In this document: one piece after another, positions 53,822 through 61,309 of the stretch
Position numbering within the stretch: position 1 is the stretch's first letter
Layout: the number at the start of each line of letters is the position of its first letter
Source: Bacillus sp. KH172YL63
GTDB lineage: Bacteria; Bacillota; Bacilli; Bacillales; Bacillaceae_B
Direction: 5' to 3'
DNA length: 64,000 nucleotides
Assembly (NCBI RefSeq): GCF_011398925.1
Contig: NZ_AP022842.1
Coordinates: forward strand, 1,786,001-1,850,000
The notes under the pieces: model-generated
Told to the model about the DNA's origin: nothing
Databases searched by the model: none
Seen by the model: only the letters and a program-made list of their open reading frames with translations
Made by a program: the position numbers and the translations under genes

Positions 53822-54985
53822 ATGCCGTATAAGTCTCGAAACCATAACAGAATAGTCCCACTAGTATTCATCTCTATGAAAGCCGTCATCCGGATCGTAC
53901 TGATCGGAATCGTCCTTATGTACCTGATGGTCTGGCTGATCTCCTCCACAGCCATCAAGCTGAGGGTGGACAGCTTGTTTTACACTTCCGTATCAGAGCT
54001 TGTACCAAAAGAGACATTCCTTATGCTGCTGTCACAGGAAATCACCCCGATGAGGATCACGTATAAAGATTCTATCAACAACGAATTTGACTGGCTTGAA
54101 AGTGTCACGAATGTATCATTATTGGACCCACGGAGCCTTTTCGGCCGGGAAATCCCCGGTATTGAAAATTATCATACCCATATAGCGGTCGCAGGGAAAG
54201 GAACCGACATCACCAACCTTCCGAACGAATCCCCTGCACCGACGGAAGATCAGCTCAAAGACCAGGAAATCGATCAAAGTCAAATCGACAGAGCAAACTC
54301 AGGTTCAGGCGATGGTGGGGATGAAATTGAAGAGAAATCAGTATTCATCTACCATTCCCACAGCTGGGAAGCCTTCAGTCCATTAATCAAAAACAATGAT
54401 TCTAAAGACCCTGCGAGTACAAACGAAAAAGTAAACGTCATTGCTGTCGGGGCAAAGCTGAAACAAGAGCTCGAATCGAGGGGGATTGGGGCTGTCCAAG
54501 ACAAAACCGACGTCAATAAAGCACTCAAAGATAAATCATGGACCTATTATGAATCCTACAAACTATCAAGGGGATTGGTCCAGGAGGCACTGGCAGGAAA
54601 CGAAGACCTCACCTATCTGATTGACATCCACCGGGACTCCATGCCAAGAAACATCACAACCAAGACGATCAACGGGAAAAACTATGCCCGCCTGTTCTTT
54701 ATTGTAGGAAAAGAAAATAAAAACTTCGAAAAGAACTTGAAGGTAGCCAAGGAACTGAATGCCAAGCTTGAAGAAAAGTACCCGGGAATCAGCAGGGGTG
54801 TGTTCGTCAAAACGAAGGCAGAAGGAAACGGCGTGTACAATCAGGATTTAACGGAGCGCGCCATGCTTCTTGAATTTGGCGGAGTGGAAAATAACCTGGT
54901 GGAACTATATAATTCCACTGAAGCTTTTGCTGATATCTTCGCCGGCTATTATAAAAAGGATGCCGTTGAGGTGAATGCTCAGTAG
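53822..54985 (+). CDS. spoIIP: Stage II sporulation protein P (SpoIIP) family
   Basis: 387 residues. One N-terminal transmembrane anchor (VIRIVLIGIVLMYLMVWLISSTAI), a linker rich in charged residues (~130-180), and the SpoIIP amidase/endopeptidase domain: VFIYHSHSWEAFSP, YLIDIHRDSMPRN and MLLEFGGVENNLVELYNSTEAFADIFAGYY hold the metal and catalytic residues. SpoIIP works with SpoIID and SpoIIM in peptidoglycan removal during engulfment. The usual spoIIP lies behind gpr; gpr is absent here, so this may be a second copy. ATG 53822 (or 53819) follows TAGGAG. A terminator is at 55029-55086. Confidence 0.92.
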   Translation: MPYKSRNHNRIVPLVFISMKAVIRIVLIGIVLMYLMVWLISSTAIKLRVDSLFYTSVSELVPKETFLMLLSQEITPMRITYKDSINNEFDWLESVTNVSLLDPRSLFGREIPGIENYHTHIAVAGKGTDITNLPNESPAPTEDQLKDQEIDQSQIDRANSGSGDGGDEIEEKSVFIYHSHSWEAFSPLIKNNDSKDPASTNEKVNVIAVGAKLKQELESRGIGAVQDKTDVNKALKDKSWTYYESYKLSRGLVQEALAGNEDLTYLIDIHRDSMPRNITTKTINGKNYARLFFIVGKENKNFEKNLKVAKELNAKLEEKYPGISRGVFVKTKAEGNGVYNQDLTERAMLLEFGGVENNLVELYNSTEAFADIFAGYYKKDAVEVNAQ

Positions 54986-55028
54986 GGTGGATGCCTCGTA
55001 TAAAGAAGCAGTGGGGAGAGTTTAGAGT

Positions 55029-55086
55029 TGAACCGGATAGCTACACGATATCCCTGGTGGGTGTCGGGTGGCTGTTCGGTTTTTTC
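55029..55086 (+). terminator. Probable terminator after spoIIP
   Basis: GAACCG pairs with CGGTT at the base of an imperfect stem with inner AGC/GCT and CCC/GGG pairs, followed by TTTTTTC. Confidence 0.55.
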
Positions 55087-55102
55087 GTTTGGGGAGGGGA
55101 GA

Positions 55103-55243
55103 GTTTGTCTGTTGAATAATGGCTGGAATTTATCAGTTGAAAACTATCTGTTTTTTAACTGACAAAATGATTGGTTTATTTGTCTGTCGAAAAAAAGCGT
55201 ATATTCAACAGACAAATAAACCCCAAAATTCAACTGACAAACC
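55103..55243. repeat. Cluster of six TTCAACWGACAAA-type short repeats in both orientations
   Basis: Copies: 55103-55118 (inverted, TTTGTCTGTTGAATA), 55128-55142 (inverted, partial, TCAGTTGAA), 55152-55169 (direct, TTAACTGACAAAA), 55173-55191 (inverted, TTTATTTGTCTGTCGAA), 55202-55222 (direct, TTCAACAGACAAATAAACC) and 55227-55243 (direct, TTCAACTGACAAACC). They sit between the convergent spoIIP and VTT genes and can form several alternative hairpins. Confidence 0.75.
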
Positions 55244-55254
55244 TTCCAACACAT

Positions 55255-55827
55255 TCACCTCCCCACCATTCTCCTTCCATACCGATACACCCCATACAAC
55301 ACCCCGATCCCCACCGTCACGGCTGCTAGAATCATATTTCCCCTCGTCACGTTCAATAATTCTGCAACAATCAGCGCCTCAATCAACAATGAGGGAATCT
55401 TTCCGACTGTGCTGATGACTGAAAAAGGGAGAATGGAAATGGAACTGAACGCTGCCGCTACGGTGACGACACTGGATGGAATAAATGGGACGATCCGGAA
55501 AAAGAAAAGGAGGAAAATCCATTCCGCTCCAGAAGCCTCTTTCAACCTCTGAAAGTATTTGTTTGTCAGGATTGAATCTATCCCTTTCAATCTCAAACCT
55601 TTTCGGAATAAATAAAAGCTGATAATCGCCCCGATGGATTCGCCGGCGATCGACACACCGATTCCAGGTGCAAATCCAAACGCCGAGAGGTTGAATGCAG
55701 TCAGGAAGACACTGGGTATGAACCCGAGGATACTGATGATGATATTGATGGTGATGCTGATCAGAATGAGCATTCCGTCATTCAAACCTGTTAAATCATT
55801 TAAGAAATGGTGAAGAGAAGCAGACAT
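55255..55827 (-). CDS. TVP38/TMEM64 (VTT-domain) membrane protein
   Basis: 190 residues, five or six membrane segments. Conserved VTT/DedA-like elements: LGFIPSVFLTAFNLSAFGFAPGIGVSIAGESIGAIISFYLFRKGLR (F.PG..G...G...GA...Y) and FRIVPFIPSSVVTVAAAFSSISILPFSVISTVGKIPSLLIEAL. The family includes lipid scramblases and undecaprenyl- or phosphatidylethanolamine-flipping proteins; this member's cargo is unknown. The ATG at 55827 follows AAAGGAG. It is monocistronic. Confidence 0.88.
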   Translation of the reverse strand: MSASLHHFLNDLTGLNDGMLILISITINIIISILGFIPSVFLTAFNLSAFGFAPGIGVSIAGESIGAIISFYLFRKGLRLKGIDSILTNKYFQRLKEASGAEWIFLLFFFRIVPFIPSSVVTVAAAFSSISILPFSVISTVGKIPSLLIEALIVAELLNVTRGNMILAAVTVGIGVLYGVYRYGRRMVGR

Positions 55828-56015
55828 TGTTAGTCTCCTTTAATCTATTGGTGTATGTTAAAAGATTGATTGTATTGGCTAATCGCTGGGGTTTTGCAAC
55901 AGTCTTGTTAACTTTACATGAAGGGGAGATGGGGTGCAAATAGGGTTCTCTTAATTGAATGGGTGATATGTCAGGGACAACGCTTTATTGGGGAGGAGTG
56001 TATTGAAGATAAAGG

Positions 56016-56075
56016 AAAATCCGAACGGTGATTCGACAGGCTGTGGAAAAGCGAAATCGAATGGGTTCGGATTTT
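56016..56075. terminator. Long hairpin, probable terminator
   Basis: AAAATCCGAAC and GTTCGGATTTT are the outer arms, with inner TGATTCG/CGAAATCGA pairing. It lies downstream of the minus-strand FbpA-like gene. A member of the TCCGRA-seed hairpin group. Confidence 0.6.
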
Positions 56076-56107
56076 ATTATAAATGATGACTTTAGTGGGC
56101 AGCTCCC

Positions 56108-56320
56108 CTAACTGCTGATTTTCACGCGCTTCCACTGTATGGAACCAGTGTCGTTATGAGGATGGCCCCTGCGGCGTAAGGATCTGTATTCGATTTCTAA
56201 TTCCTGCAGCGTTAATTCGAATAATTGTTTGTCTTCTTTTTTGAATACATTGTGAATGATCAATTTATTGATTAATTCATTTCTTCTGTTTTGAATCGCT
56301 TCTTGTAGGATTTTTCCCAT
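56108..56320 (-). CDS. Small basic FbpA-like protein under SAM riboswitch control
   Basis: 70 residues: MGKILQEAIQNRRNELINKLIIHNVFKKEDKQLFELTLQELEIEYRSLRRRGHPHNDTGSIQWKRVKISS. The first 50 residues resemble the Fur-regulated basic protein FbpA family (short, RxxLIxxLxxxxVxKxxDxxLFELTLxELExEY); the Arg/Lys-rich tail is longer than in FbpA. FbpA-type proteins are thought to act with small RNAs in iron sparing. I see no Fur box; instead a complete SAM-I riboswitch lies directly upstream, so expression should rise when SAM is low. ATG 56320 follows GAGGAG. A longer frame (to 56425) would run through the riboswitch terminator. Confidence 0.78.
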   Translation of the reverse strand: MGKILQEAIQNRRNELINKLIIHNVFKKEDKQLFELTLQELEIEYRSLRRRGHPHNDTGSIQWKRVKISS

Positions 56321-56360
56321 GGTATCACTCCTCTGATTTTTTTCCGGAAGGGGAGTTATT

Positions 56361-56395
56361 AAAAGCCCTCTTCCTATTGGATAAGAAGAAGGCTT
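56361..56395 (-). terminator. Riboswitch expression-platform terminator
   Basis: On the minus strand AAGCCTTCTTC pairs with GAAGAGGGCTT, followed by TTAATAA; it stands between the SAM aptamer and the FbpA-like gene. Confidence 0.8.
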
Positions 56396-56412
56396 GACGG
56401 ATCTGGACTTCA

Positions 56413-56511
56413 ACTTATCTTTCAAGCATCATGCTTGTGGAATTAGCACAGTGTCCTAGAACCTGTTGCTGAGGTATCATCGGGCCGTTCCCTCTACCTC
56501 TCTGGATAAGT
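56413..56511 (-). promoter_or_regulatory. SAM-I (S-box) riboswitch aptamer
   Basis: Reading the minus strand: ACTTATCCAGAGAGGTAGAG, GGAACGGCCCGATGATACCT, CAGCAACAGG, CTGTGCTAATTCC, then GAAAGATAAGT closing P1 (ACTTATC/GATAAGT). These match the S-box consensus core (AGAG-GG, GGCCC-UGA, CAGCAACC-like, GGUGCUAAUUCC). With a terminator at 56361-56395 this is a complete transcriptional OFF switch responding to S-adenosylmethionine. Confidence 0.95.
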
Positions 56512-56528
56512 GGTATTTGATTATGTAT

Positions 56529-56558
56529 ATTATATAGTCAAGTATTCTTAGTTGTCAA
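56529..56558 (-). promoter_or_regulatory. Sigma-A promoter of the S-box transcript
   Basis: On the minus strand TTGACA (56558-56553) and TATAAT (56534-56529), spacer 18 bases, immediately before the SAM aptamer. Confidence 0.8.
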
Positions 56559-56671
56559 CTCGGAATTGGAGAGGGGTTTTTGTGTGAGCAGGCATTTGGC
56601 TTGAAAGACAGGTATAATTCCCAATTCAGACACAGTTTTTTTTTTCATTGCGGATTAAACATGATACTCTT

Positions 56672-56689
56672 GATATGTAAATACATATC
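56672..56689. promoter_or_regulatory. 18-bp dyad upstream of hemY
   Basis: GATATGTA-AA-TACATATC has perfect 8-bp arms. It ends 21 bases before the hemY ATG, overlapping the expected transcription-start region, and is a candidate operator. The protein that would bind is not known from this window. Confidence 0.5.
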
Positions 56690-56710
56690 CAAAATATTGG
56701 AGTGAGTGAA

Positions 56711-58114
56711 ATGAAGACAGTGGTTGTCGTAGGTGGAGGAATAACTGGATTAACAGCACTTTATCATCTCCAGAAGAAGGCAAGTGAAAAAGGGTTGAAG
56801 GTAAATGCCGTACTGGTCGAAAAAGACTCGGAGCTTGGCGGTAAAATCCGGACGGTGAAGGAAGACGGGTTTATCATGGAAGCAGGTGCGGATTCGATCG
56901 TTGCCCGCAATGAAGGTGTCCTTCCTCTTGTGGAGGAGCTGCAGCTGCAGGACGAGCTTGTCTATAATGAAACAGGCACATCATACATATATACGAACAA
57001 TCAATTACATAAAATTCCGCTGGATACGATTTTCGGTATCCCGATGAGCACAGATTCCCTTTTTGAGAGCACCCTGGTGTCGGAAGAGGGCAAGCGTCAG
57101 GCATTGAAGGACCTGGAAGTGAAAAACACTCACTTCACAAAAGACAGCTCGATCGGTGAATTCCTTGAAGCATTTCTGGGGAAAGAGCTGGTAGAGAATC
57201 AAGTGGCTCCGGTATTGTCAGGCGTCTATTCAGGAAATTTGAATGAATTAACGCTGTCGACTACGCTGCCGTACCTGCTTGACTATAAGAATGAATATGG
57301 AAGTATCATCAGAGGCTTGTCTGAAAACAAACAGAAATTTCAAGGGGCTTCCAACAAAAAGTTCATTTCATTTAAACATGGACTTTCTGCCATCATAGAC
57401 AGGTTGGAAGAAGTATGTGCAGACGCGTCGATTCATAAAGGGGTGGCTACGAATAAGCTGCAAAAAGTAGGAGATCGATATGAGCTGATTCTTGATGATC
57501 AGCAGTGTATCATTGCAGACTACATCATTTTCGCCACGCCACATGATGTCACCCAGAAGATCGTGGAGCATGAAAAATTAAACGTACCATTCAACAATTT
57601 GAAAAATTCATCTTTGATTTCAATTTATCTCGGGTTTGATATTCCTGACGGGACACTCCCGGCAGACGGCACCGGATTCATTGTGGCAGACGGGGACGAT
57701 GTGAAGTGTGATGCCTGTACGTGGACAAGCAGGAAGTGGAAGCATACTTCACGGGAAGGGAATTTGTTGGTAAGGCTTTTTTATAAAAGTTCGAACGCCA
57801 ATTATTCACACTTATCCGGCCTGAGTGATAGAGAGCTGAAGGAAGCGGCATTGGAAGACATCAGGAGGAGCATCGGAATCGAAGGGGAGCCTGTTTCTGT
57901 TGAGATTACTGACTGGAAGGATTTAATGCCCAATTATCATCTTGAGCATGGTCAGTCGGTAAGCCTCTTGGAAAATATTCTTACTGCTGAATTTCCAGGA
58001 GTGAAATTAGCCGGTGCTTCCTATTATGGAGTCGGAATCGGTGCGTGTATGAAAAATGGACAGCAGACCGCAGAAGAAATCATAGTGGACATCGAAAGAA
58101 GCCTGATCTCGTAA
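56711..58114 (+). CDS. hemY: Coproporphyrinogen III / protoporphyrinogen oxidase (HemY/CgoX)
   Basis: About 467 residues, soluble FAD enzyme. N-terminal VVVVGGGITGLTALYHLQ (dinucleotide motif), LVEKDSELGGKIRTVKEDGFIMEAGADSIVA (substrate-side signature) and the C-terminal FAD region VKLAGASYYGVGIGACMKNGQQTAEEI. In Firmicutes it oxidises coproporphyrinogen III to coproporphyrin III in heme synthesis. It is not next to hemE/hemH, where bacilli normally carry hemY, so it is probably a second copy or a relocated gene. ATG 56711 follows TTGGAGTGAG; GTG 56702 is an alternative. An 18-bp dyad precedes it and a strong terminator follows. Confidence 0.92.
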   Translation: MKTVVVVGGGITGLTALYHLQKKASEKGLKVNAVLVEKDSELGGKIRTVKEDGFIMEAGADSIVARNEGVLPLVEELQLQDELVYNETGTSYIYTNNQLHKIPLDTIFGIPMSTDSLFESTLVSEEGKRQALKDLEVKNTHFTKDSSIGEFLEAFLGKELVENQVAPVLSGVYSGNLNELTLSTTLPYLLDYKNEYGSIIRGLSENKQKFQGASNKKFISFKHGLSAIIDRLEEVCADASIHKGVATNKLQKVGDRYELILDDQQCIIADYIIFATPHDVTQKIVEHEKLNVPFNNLKNSSLISIYLGFDIPDGTLPADGTGFIVADGDDVKCDACTWTSRKWKHTSREGNLLVRLFYKSSNANYSHLSGLSDRELKEAALEDIRRSIGIEGEPVSVEITDWKDLMPNYHLEHGQSVSLLENILTAEFPGVKLAGASYYGVGIGACMKNGQQTAEEIIVDIERSLIS

Positions 58115-58129
58115 GATCAGGCTTCTTTT
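58097..58129 (+). terminator. Intrinsic terminator after hemY
   Basis: GAAGCCTGATCT and AGATCAGGCTTC form a 12-bp stem around CGTA, followed by TTTTC; the 5' arm overlaps the end of the gene. Confidence 0.92.
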
Positions 58130-58246
58130 CATACAGCAAACATCTGTATAAAAATGGAATAAGGTGTTAAAATGGTGTCGGAGTGGAGATTTTTTACAGG
58201 GAGAGATTGAAGCGGATCTTTTCTCCCAAACGACAAGGGGGGGGGA

Positions 58247-59092
58247 ATGAATATGTCCGGACTACCACCTGTTATTGAGCCGATCATGAATGATTATATC
58301 TCGCTCGTTCACAACCAACTGCCCGAAGTGCTGGAAGGAATGTATCTACATGGCAGTATTGCCCTTTCGGCGTACGAACATGGATCAAGTGATATCGACT
58401 TTATTGCCGTATTGAATCGTCATCTGACACCCAGTGAATTGGTTACCCTTTCTGACATTCATAAAAATGTGGAAAAGGTTCATGTAAAGCCTGAACTGGA
58501 CGGGGTCTACATCCTTCCTGAGCATATCGGATTGTGCCAAGGGAAAGGAGAGAACATACAGGCTGTTTTCTTTAACGAAGGTGAACTCACAACTGGAGAG
58601 TATTTCAACTTTAACCCGGTCACTTGGTACTTGTTTCAAGAAAAGGGGATCGCTGTTTTGGGAGAAGACATTTCCACCTATTATGTAAACGTGTCTATCA
58701 ATCAGGTTCTTTCCTATGTTCACGACAATATGAATACATACTGGCTCGGCAGGCTCAAATGGCTGGAAGCTTCGGTGGAGGAGGTCAAATCTTTGCCGGC
58801 TGAAGTGATCGAAAGCGAATTGGAATGGTCTGTCCTTGGCCTCCTTCGACAATATTATACGATGGAGGAATCAGATATTATTTCCAAGATGGGTGCAGGA
58901 GAATATGGGTTGAACCGACTTTCGACCGAATGGCACAGCATTGTGAAGGAAGCGATGAATATCCGGGCAGGCAGGACAAAAAGACATTTCAATTCAAATG
59001 AAGAACGGATTACGTTTATGGTCAGGTTTATGAGGTATTTGATTCATCATTGTAACGAGTACACATATGAAAAGAAGGATGGGAATATTTAG
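58247..59092 (+). CDS. Aminoglycoside nucleotidyltransferase-like protein (DUF4111)
   Basis: 281 residues. The nucleotidyltransferase signature is YLHGSIALSAYEHGSSDIDFIAVL (GS...SDID, metal-binding Asp pair); the C-terminal DUF4111 part contains VEESELEWSVLGLLRQYYTM-like helices (CLxx-type region WSVLGLLRQ). Relatives include ANT(9)/AadA-type adenylyltransferases that modify spectinomycin or streptomycin, but many chromosomal members have other or unknown substrates. ATG 58247 follows AAGGGGGGGG. Monocistronic; no mobile-element context that would suggest an acquired resistance gene. Confidence 0.85.
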   Translation: MNMSGLPPVIEPIMNDYISLVHNQLPEVLEGMYLHGSIALSAYEHGSSDIDFIAVLNRHLTPSELVTLSDIHKNVEKVHVKPELDGVYILPEHIGLCQGKGENIQAVFFNEGELTTGEYFNFNPVTWYLFQEKGIAVLGEDISTYYVNVSINQVLSYVHDNMNTYWLGRLKWLEASVEEVKSLPAEVIESELEWSVLGLLRQYYTMEESDIISKMGAGEYGLNRLSTEWHSIVKEAMNIRAGRTKRHFNSNEERITFMVRFMRYLIHHCNEYTYEKKDGNI

Positions 59093-59347
59093 CCGCACTG
59101 ATTGGTGAATTTGGAGCACTGTAAGAGACTTTTCGCCAGTTTCGCTGAAAATGATTCTCTATTGTAAGAGTAAATGTAATCATATTCACTATCTAACCCA
59201 TACAATTCATCGTATTCCCCGTGACGATGAGAAAAACGATGGATATCTTCTTTATCTTATTTTCTAAAGCACACCAGCCGTTGCTGAATGGTGTTCAGAG
59301 TGGCGAGTGAAGCCAAAAAATAGCCTGATAAATGTGGGAGAGGGGAA

Positions 59348-59566
59348 ATGAAAATGAACGGAATATCACTCCTCGCGATACTATTCGCATCTGGAACAGC
59401 CATAGCGGCGACTGTATATTTTGCAAATAAAGCCCTCCAACTTCAATTGCACCACAAAAAAGGACTGGGGCAAAACACTGAAGCTGTTACCTGCCCCCAT
59501 TGTGGTGCCAGTAATAAAAGACAGATGAATGGACAGCATTGTAGAAAGTGCTACAGGGCATTTTAA
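59348..59566 (+). CDS. Small membrane-anchored zinc-ribbon protein
   Basis: 72 residues: an N-terminal transmembrane helix (ISLLAILFASGTAIAATVYFANKAL) and a C-terminal zinc ribbon with CPHC...CRKC (CxxC-N17-CxxC). Probably a small anchored scaffold or regulator; no family recognised. ATG 59348 follows GAGAGGGG; ATG 59354 is also possible. The PNPOx-like gene follows 39 bases later on the same strand. Confidence 0.75.
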   Translation: MKMNGISLLAILFASGTAIAATVYFANKALQLQLHHKKGLGQNTEAVTCPHCGASNKRQMNGQHCRKCYRAF

Positions 59567-59605
59567 CCAAGAGTGATGGTAGAATCATAGAAAGGAAGTA
59601 TCGCA

Positions 59606-60067
59606 GTGAAGATAATCAGGGGGAGAAGAAGCTTTGACTTAAACAGTTTCATGGAAAAACCGTTATTTGCCCATTTATCGACCCATTCGCCGGAGGGTCC
59701 AAGGGAATCTCCTGTCTGGTTCTACTGGGACGGTGGAATCATTTGGGTGATTGGTACCCCTTCATCAGACACATTTCCTGATAGGATAAAAGAGTTTCCT
59801 TTATGTTCAATCGGGGTGACAGATCTTGATCATACGACCGGAAAAGTGCTGCATGCAGGCTTTAGAGGCCGTGCAACCATTGAGCCTTTTGATGTAAGAA
59901 TTGCAAAAATGCTGCTTCAACGGTACCTTGGACCAAATGAAGAGAGGTGGGATCCCCGCTTCAAAGGGTTGGGGAATTCCAATATCCTGGTAAGGTTTGT
60001 GCCTGATACTGTTGTTGTGCGGGATCAATCCTTCACCCCCAGTTTTAACGGGCAGGCAGCAAAATAA
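59606..60067 (+). CDS. Pyridoxamine 5'-phosphate oxidase-like flavin-binding protein
   Basis: 153 residues with the split-barrel flavin-reductase fold: FMEKPLFAHLSTHSPEGPRESPVWFYWDGGIIWVIGTPSSDTFPDRIKEFPLCSIGVTDLD..., typical of small PNPOx-family proteins that bind FMN, F420 or heme. It lacks the C-terminal dimer region of true PNPOx, so vitamin B6 synthesis is unlikely. Start GTG 59606 has AAAGGAAG 8 bases upstream. Terminated at 60072-60096. Confidence 0.85.
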   Translation: MKIIRGRRSFDLNSFMEKPLFAHLSTHSPEGPRESPVWFYWDGGIIWVIGTPSSDTFPDRIKEFPLCSIGVTDLDHTTGKVLHAGFRGRATIEPFDVRIAKMLLQRYLGPNEERWDPRFKGLGNSNILVRFVPDTVVVRDQSFTPSFNGQAAK

Positions 60068-60071
60068 AAAA

Positions 60072-60096
60072 TCTCCCCACAATCTGTTGTGGGGAG
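60072..60096. terminator. Hairpin terminator between convergent genes
   Basis: CTCCCCACAA and TTGTGGGGAG pair around a 4-base loop (TCTG). The T-run is weak on the plus strand; on the minus strand ATTTTTTATTTTG follows. Confidence 0.7.
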
Positions 60097-60108
60097 GGGT
60101 ATGTACGA

Positions 60109-60987
60109 TTAGTTCCCGAACCAGCCTTTGTGAGCCTGAATCAGGTCGTCATGGTCTTGATCCCAATAGTCGATCTGGTAGGAGTAGTCATAGTTCATGA
60201 TGCATTCAATGCCACTGCCTTGCGGGTCATGTCCTAAACCATAATTATGGGAGAATTCATGCTGAGCTGCATGCCAGGTATTTTCTGCACCCTGGTCCAA
60301 ATTCACGCTCATGGCACTGCCATTCGGTGAAGAAGGATACACGTATGCGATGCCACCGGAATTAAAGTTTACATCCCGTGTGAAGCCAACGACAAAATCA
60401 AATCCTTGCCCGTTCCAATCCTTATCAAGGTCCTGCAGGATTTCTGAAGCATTGTTTCCTTCTGATCCCCATTCACCAAATGCCGAAATCTCAAAGTCTA
60501 TTCCGTGATCACGTATGAAAGCATCATCTGCTTTTTCAACGATATCTTGAGTCAATGTTTGCCAATCCGGGTGGGCTGAGCGGTATTCTTCATCTGCCGC
60601 GATTAAAACCGTGACCGTCCGGGATGCAGAAGCAGATGCATCATCCGTGTTGTCCGTCCCCGATCCGGAGCCCCAATCGAACAATCCGAATAATTCCTCA
60701 GAATCTTTCTGCTTATCTTTCTTGTTTTCTTTTGATTTCTCGATTCTTTTTTCATGCTTCTTTTGCCCTTTTTCATTCAGGATGTCAGCTACCGTCTGTT
60801 TCTCAACGTGAGATGGGCTTTCAAAATGCTGCTTCCCTGATTTTTCAGCCTTTGGGAGAGCATGTCCCAGTTCCACGGCATTTCCTTGAGAATCAATAGT
60901 CGAAGACACCGTTTCAGCATTTGTCCACGATGGCAGAACAGTTAATGAGATAGCAAGAGATAAAGATAGTAGTCCTTTTGTTTTCAA
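60109..60987 (-). CDS. Secreted metzincin-type zinc protease
   Basis: 292 residues. Signal peptide (KTKGLLSLSLAISLTVLPSWTNA), a charged propeptide-like region with long Lys/Glu runs (~60-105), then a catalytic domain with the full metzincin motif HEFSHNYGLGHD (243-254) and Met-turn IECIMNYDYSY. This resembles the small secreted metzincins of bacilli (MEROPS M84, MpriBi-like), though assignment is from motif and length only. Start TTG 60987 with GGAGGAG 6 bases upstream; the in-frame ATG at 61026 would put 13 extra residues before the signal peptide. Extracellular, probably with a self-removed propeptide. Confidence 0.88.
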   Translation of the reverse strand: MKTKGLLSLSLAISLTVLPSWTNAETVSSTIDSQGNAVELGHALPKAEKSGKQHFESPSHVEKQTVADILNEKGQKKHEKRIEKSKENKKDKQKDSEELFGLFDWGSGSGTDNTDDASASASRTVTVLIAADEEYRSAHPDWQTLTQDIVEKADDAFIRDHGIDFEISAFGEWGSEGNNASEILQDLDKDWNGQGFDFVVGFTRDVNFNSGGIAYVYPSSPNGSAMSVNLDQGAENTWHAAQHEFSHNYGLGHDPQGSGIECIMNYDYSYQIDYWDQDHDDLIQAHKGWFGN

Positions 60988-61309
60988 TGAATACTCCTCC
61001 AAAAAATCGATTACCTGCGCAGGCATCTATAAAACTATCATAGTATAATAATTTCCGCCGGAGGGAAAAAGTCTCATTTTTTACAAAGAACTAGAGAAAT
61101 AGGCTCATTTTCTGTAAAAGTATTGTTAAGTTAACGTAAAAAACGAAAAATGAAGGGAAAGCGCCCAGGTAATCAGGCTCGTATTTCATGTTCTACAATT
61201 ATTACATCAAACGATAAGCGGACAAGCATTCCCTATGGTTGAAGACATTTGTATCAGACACCCTCAATGATGTTATTGATCACTCGCTGGGTTATGATGA
61301 AAGGAAGTC

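Noticed and set aside
58247..59092. Acquired aminoglycoside-resistance gene
   Set aside because: Only family-level similarity is visible and there is no integron or transposon context.
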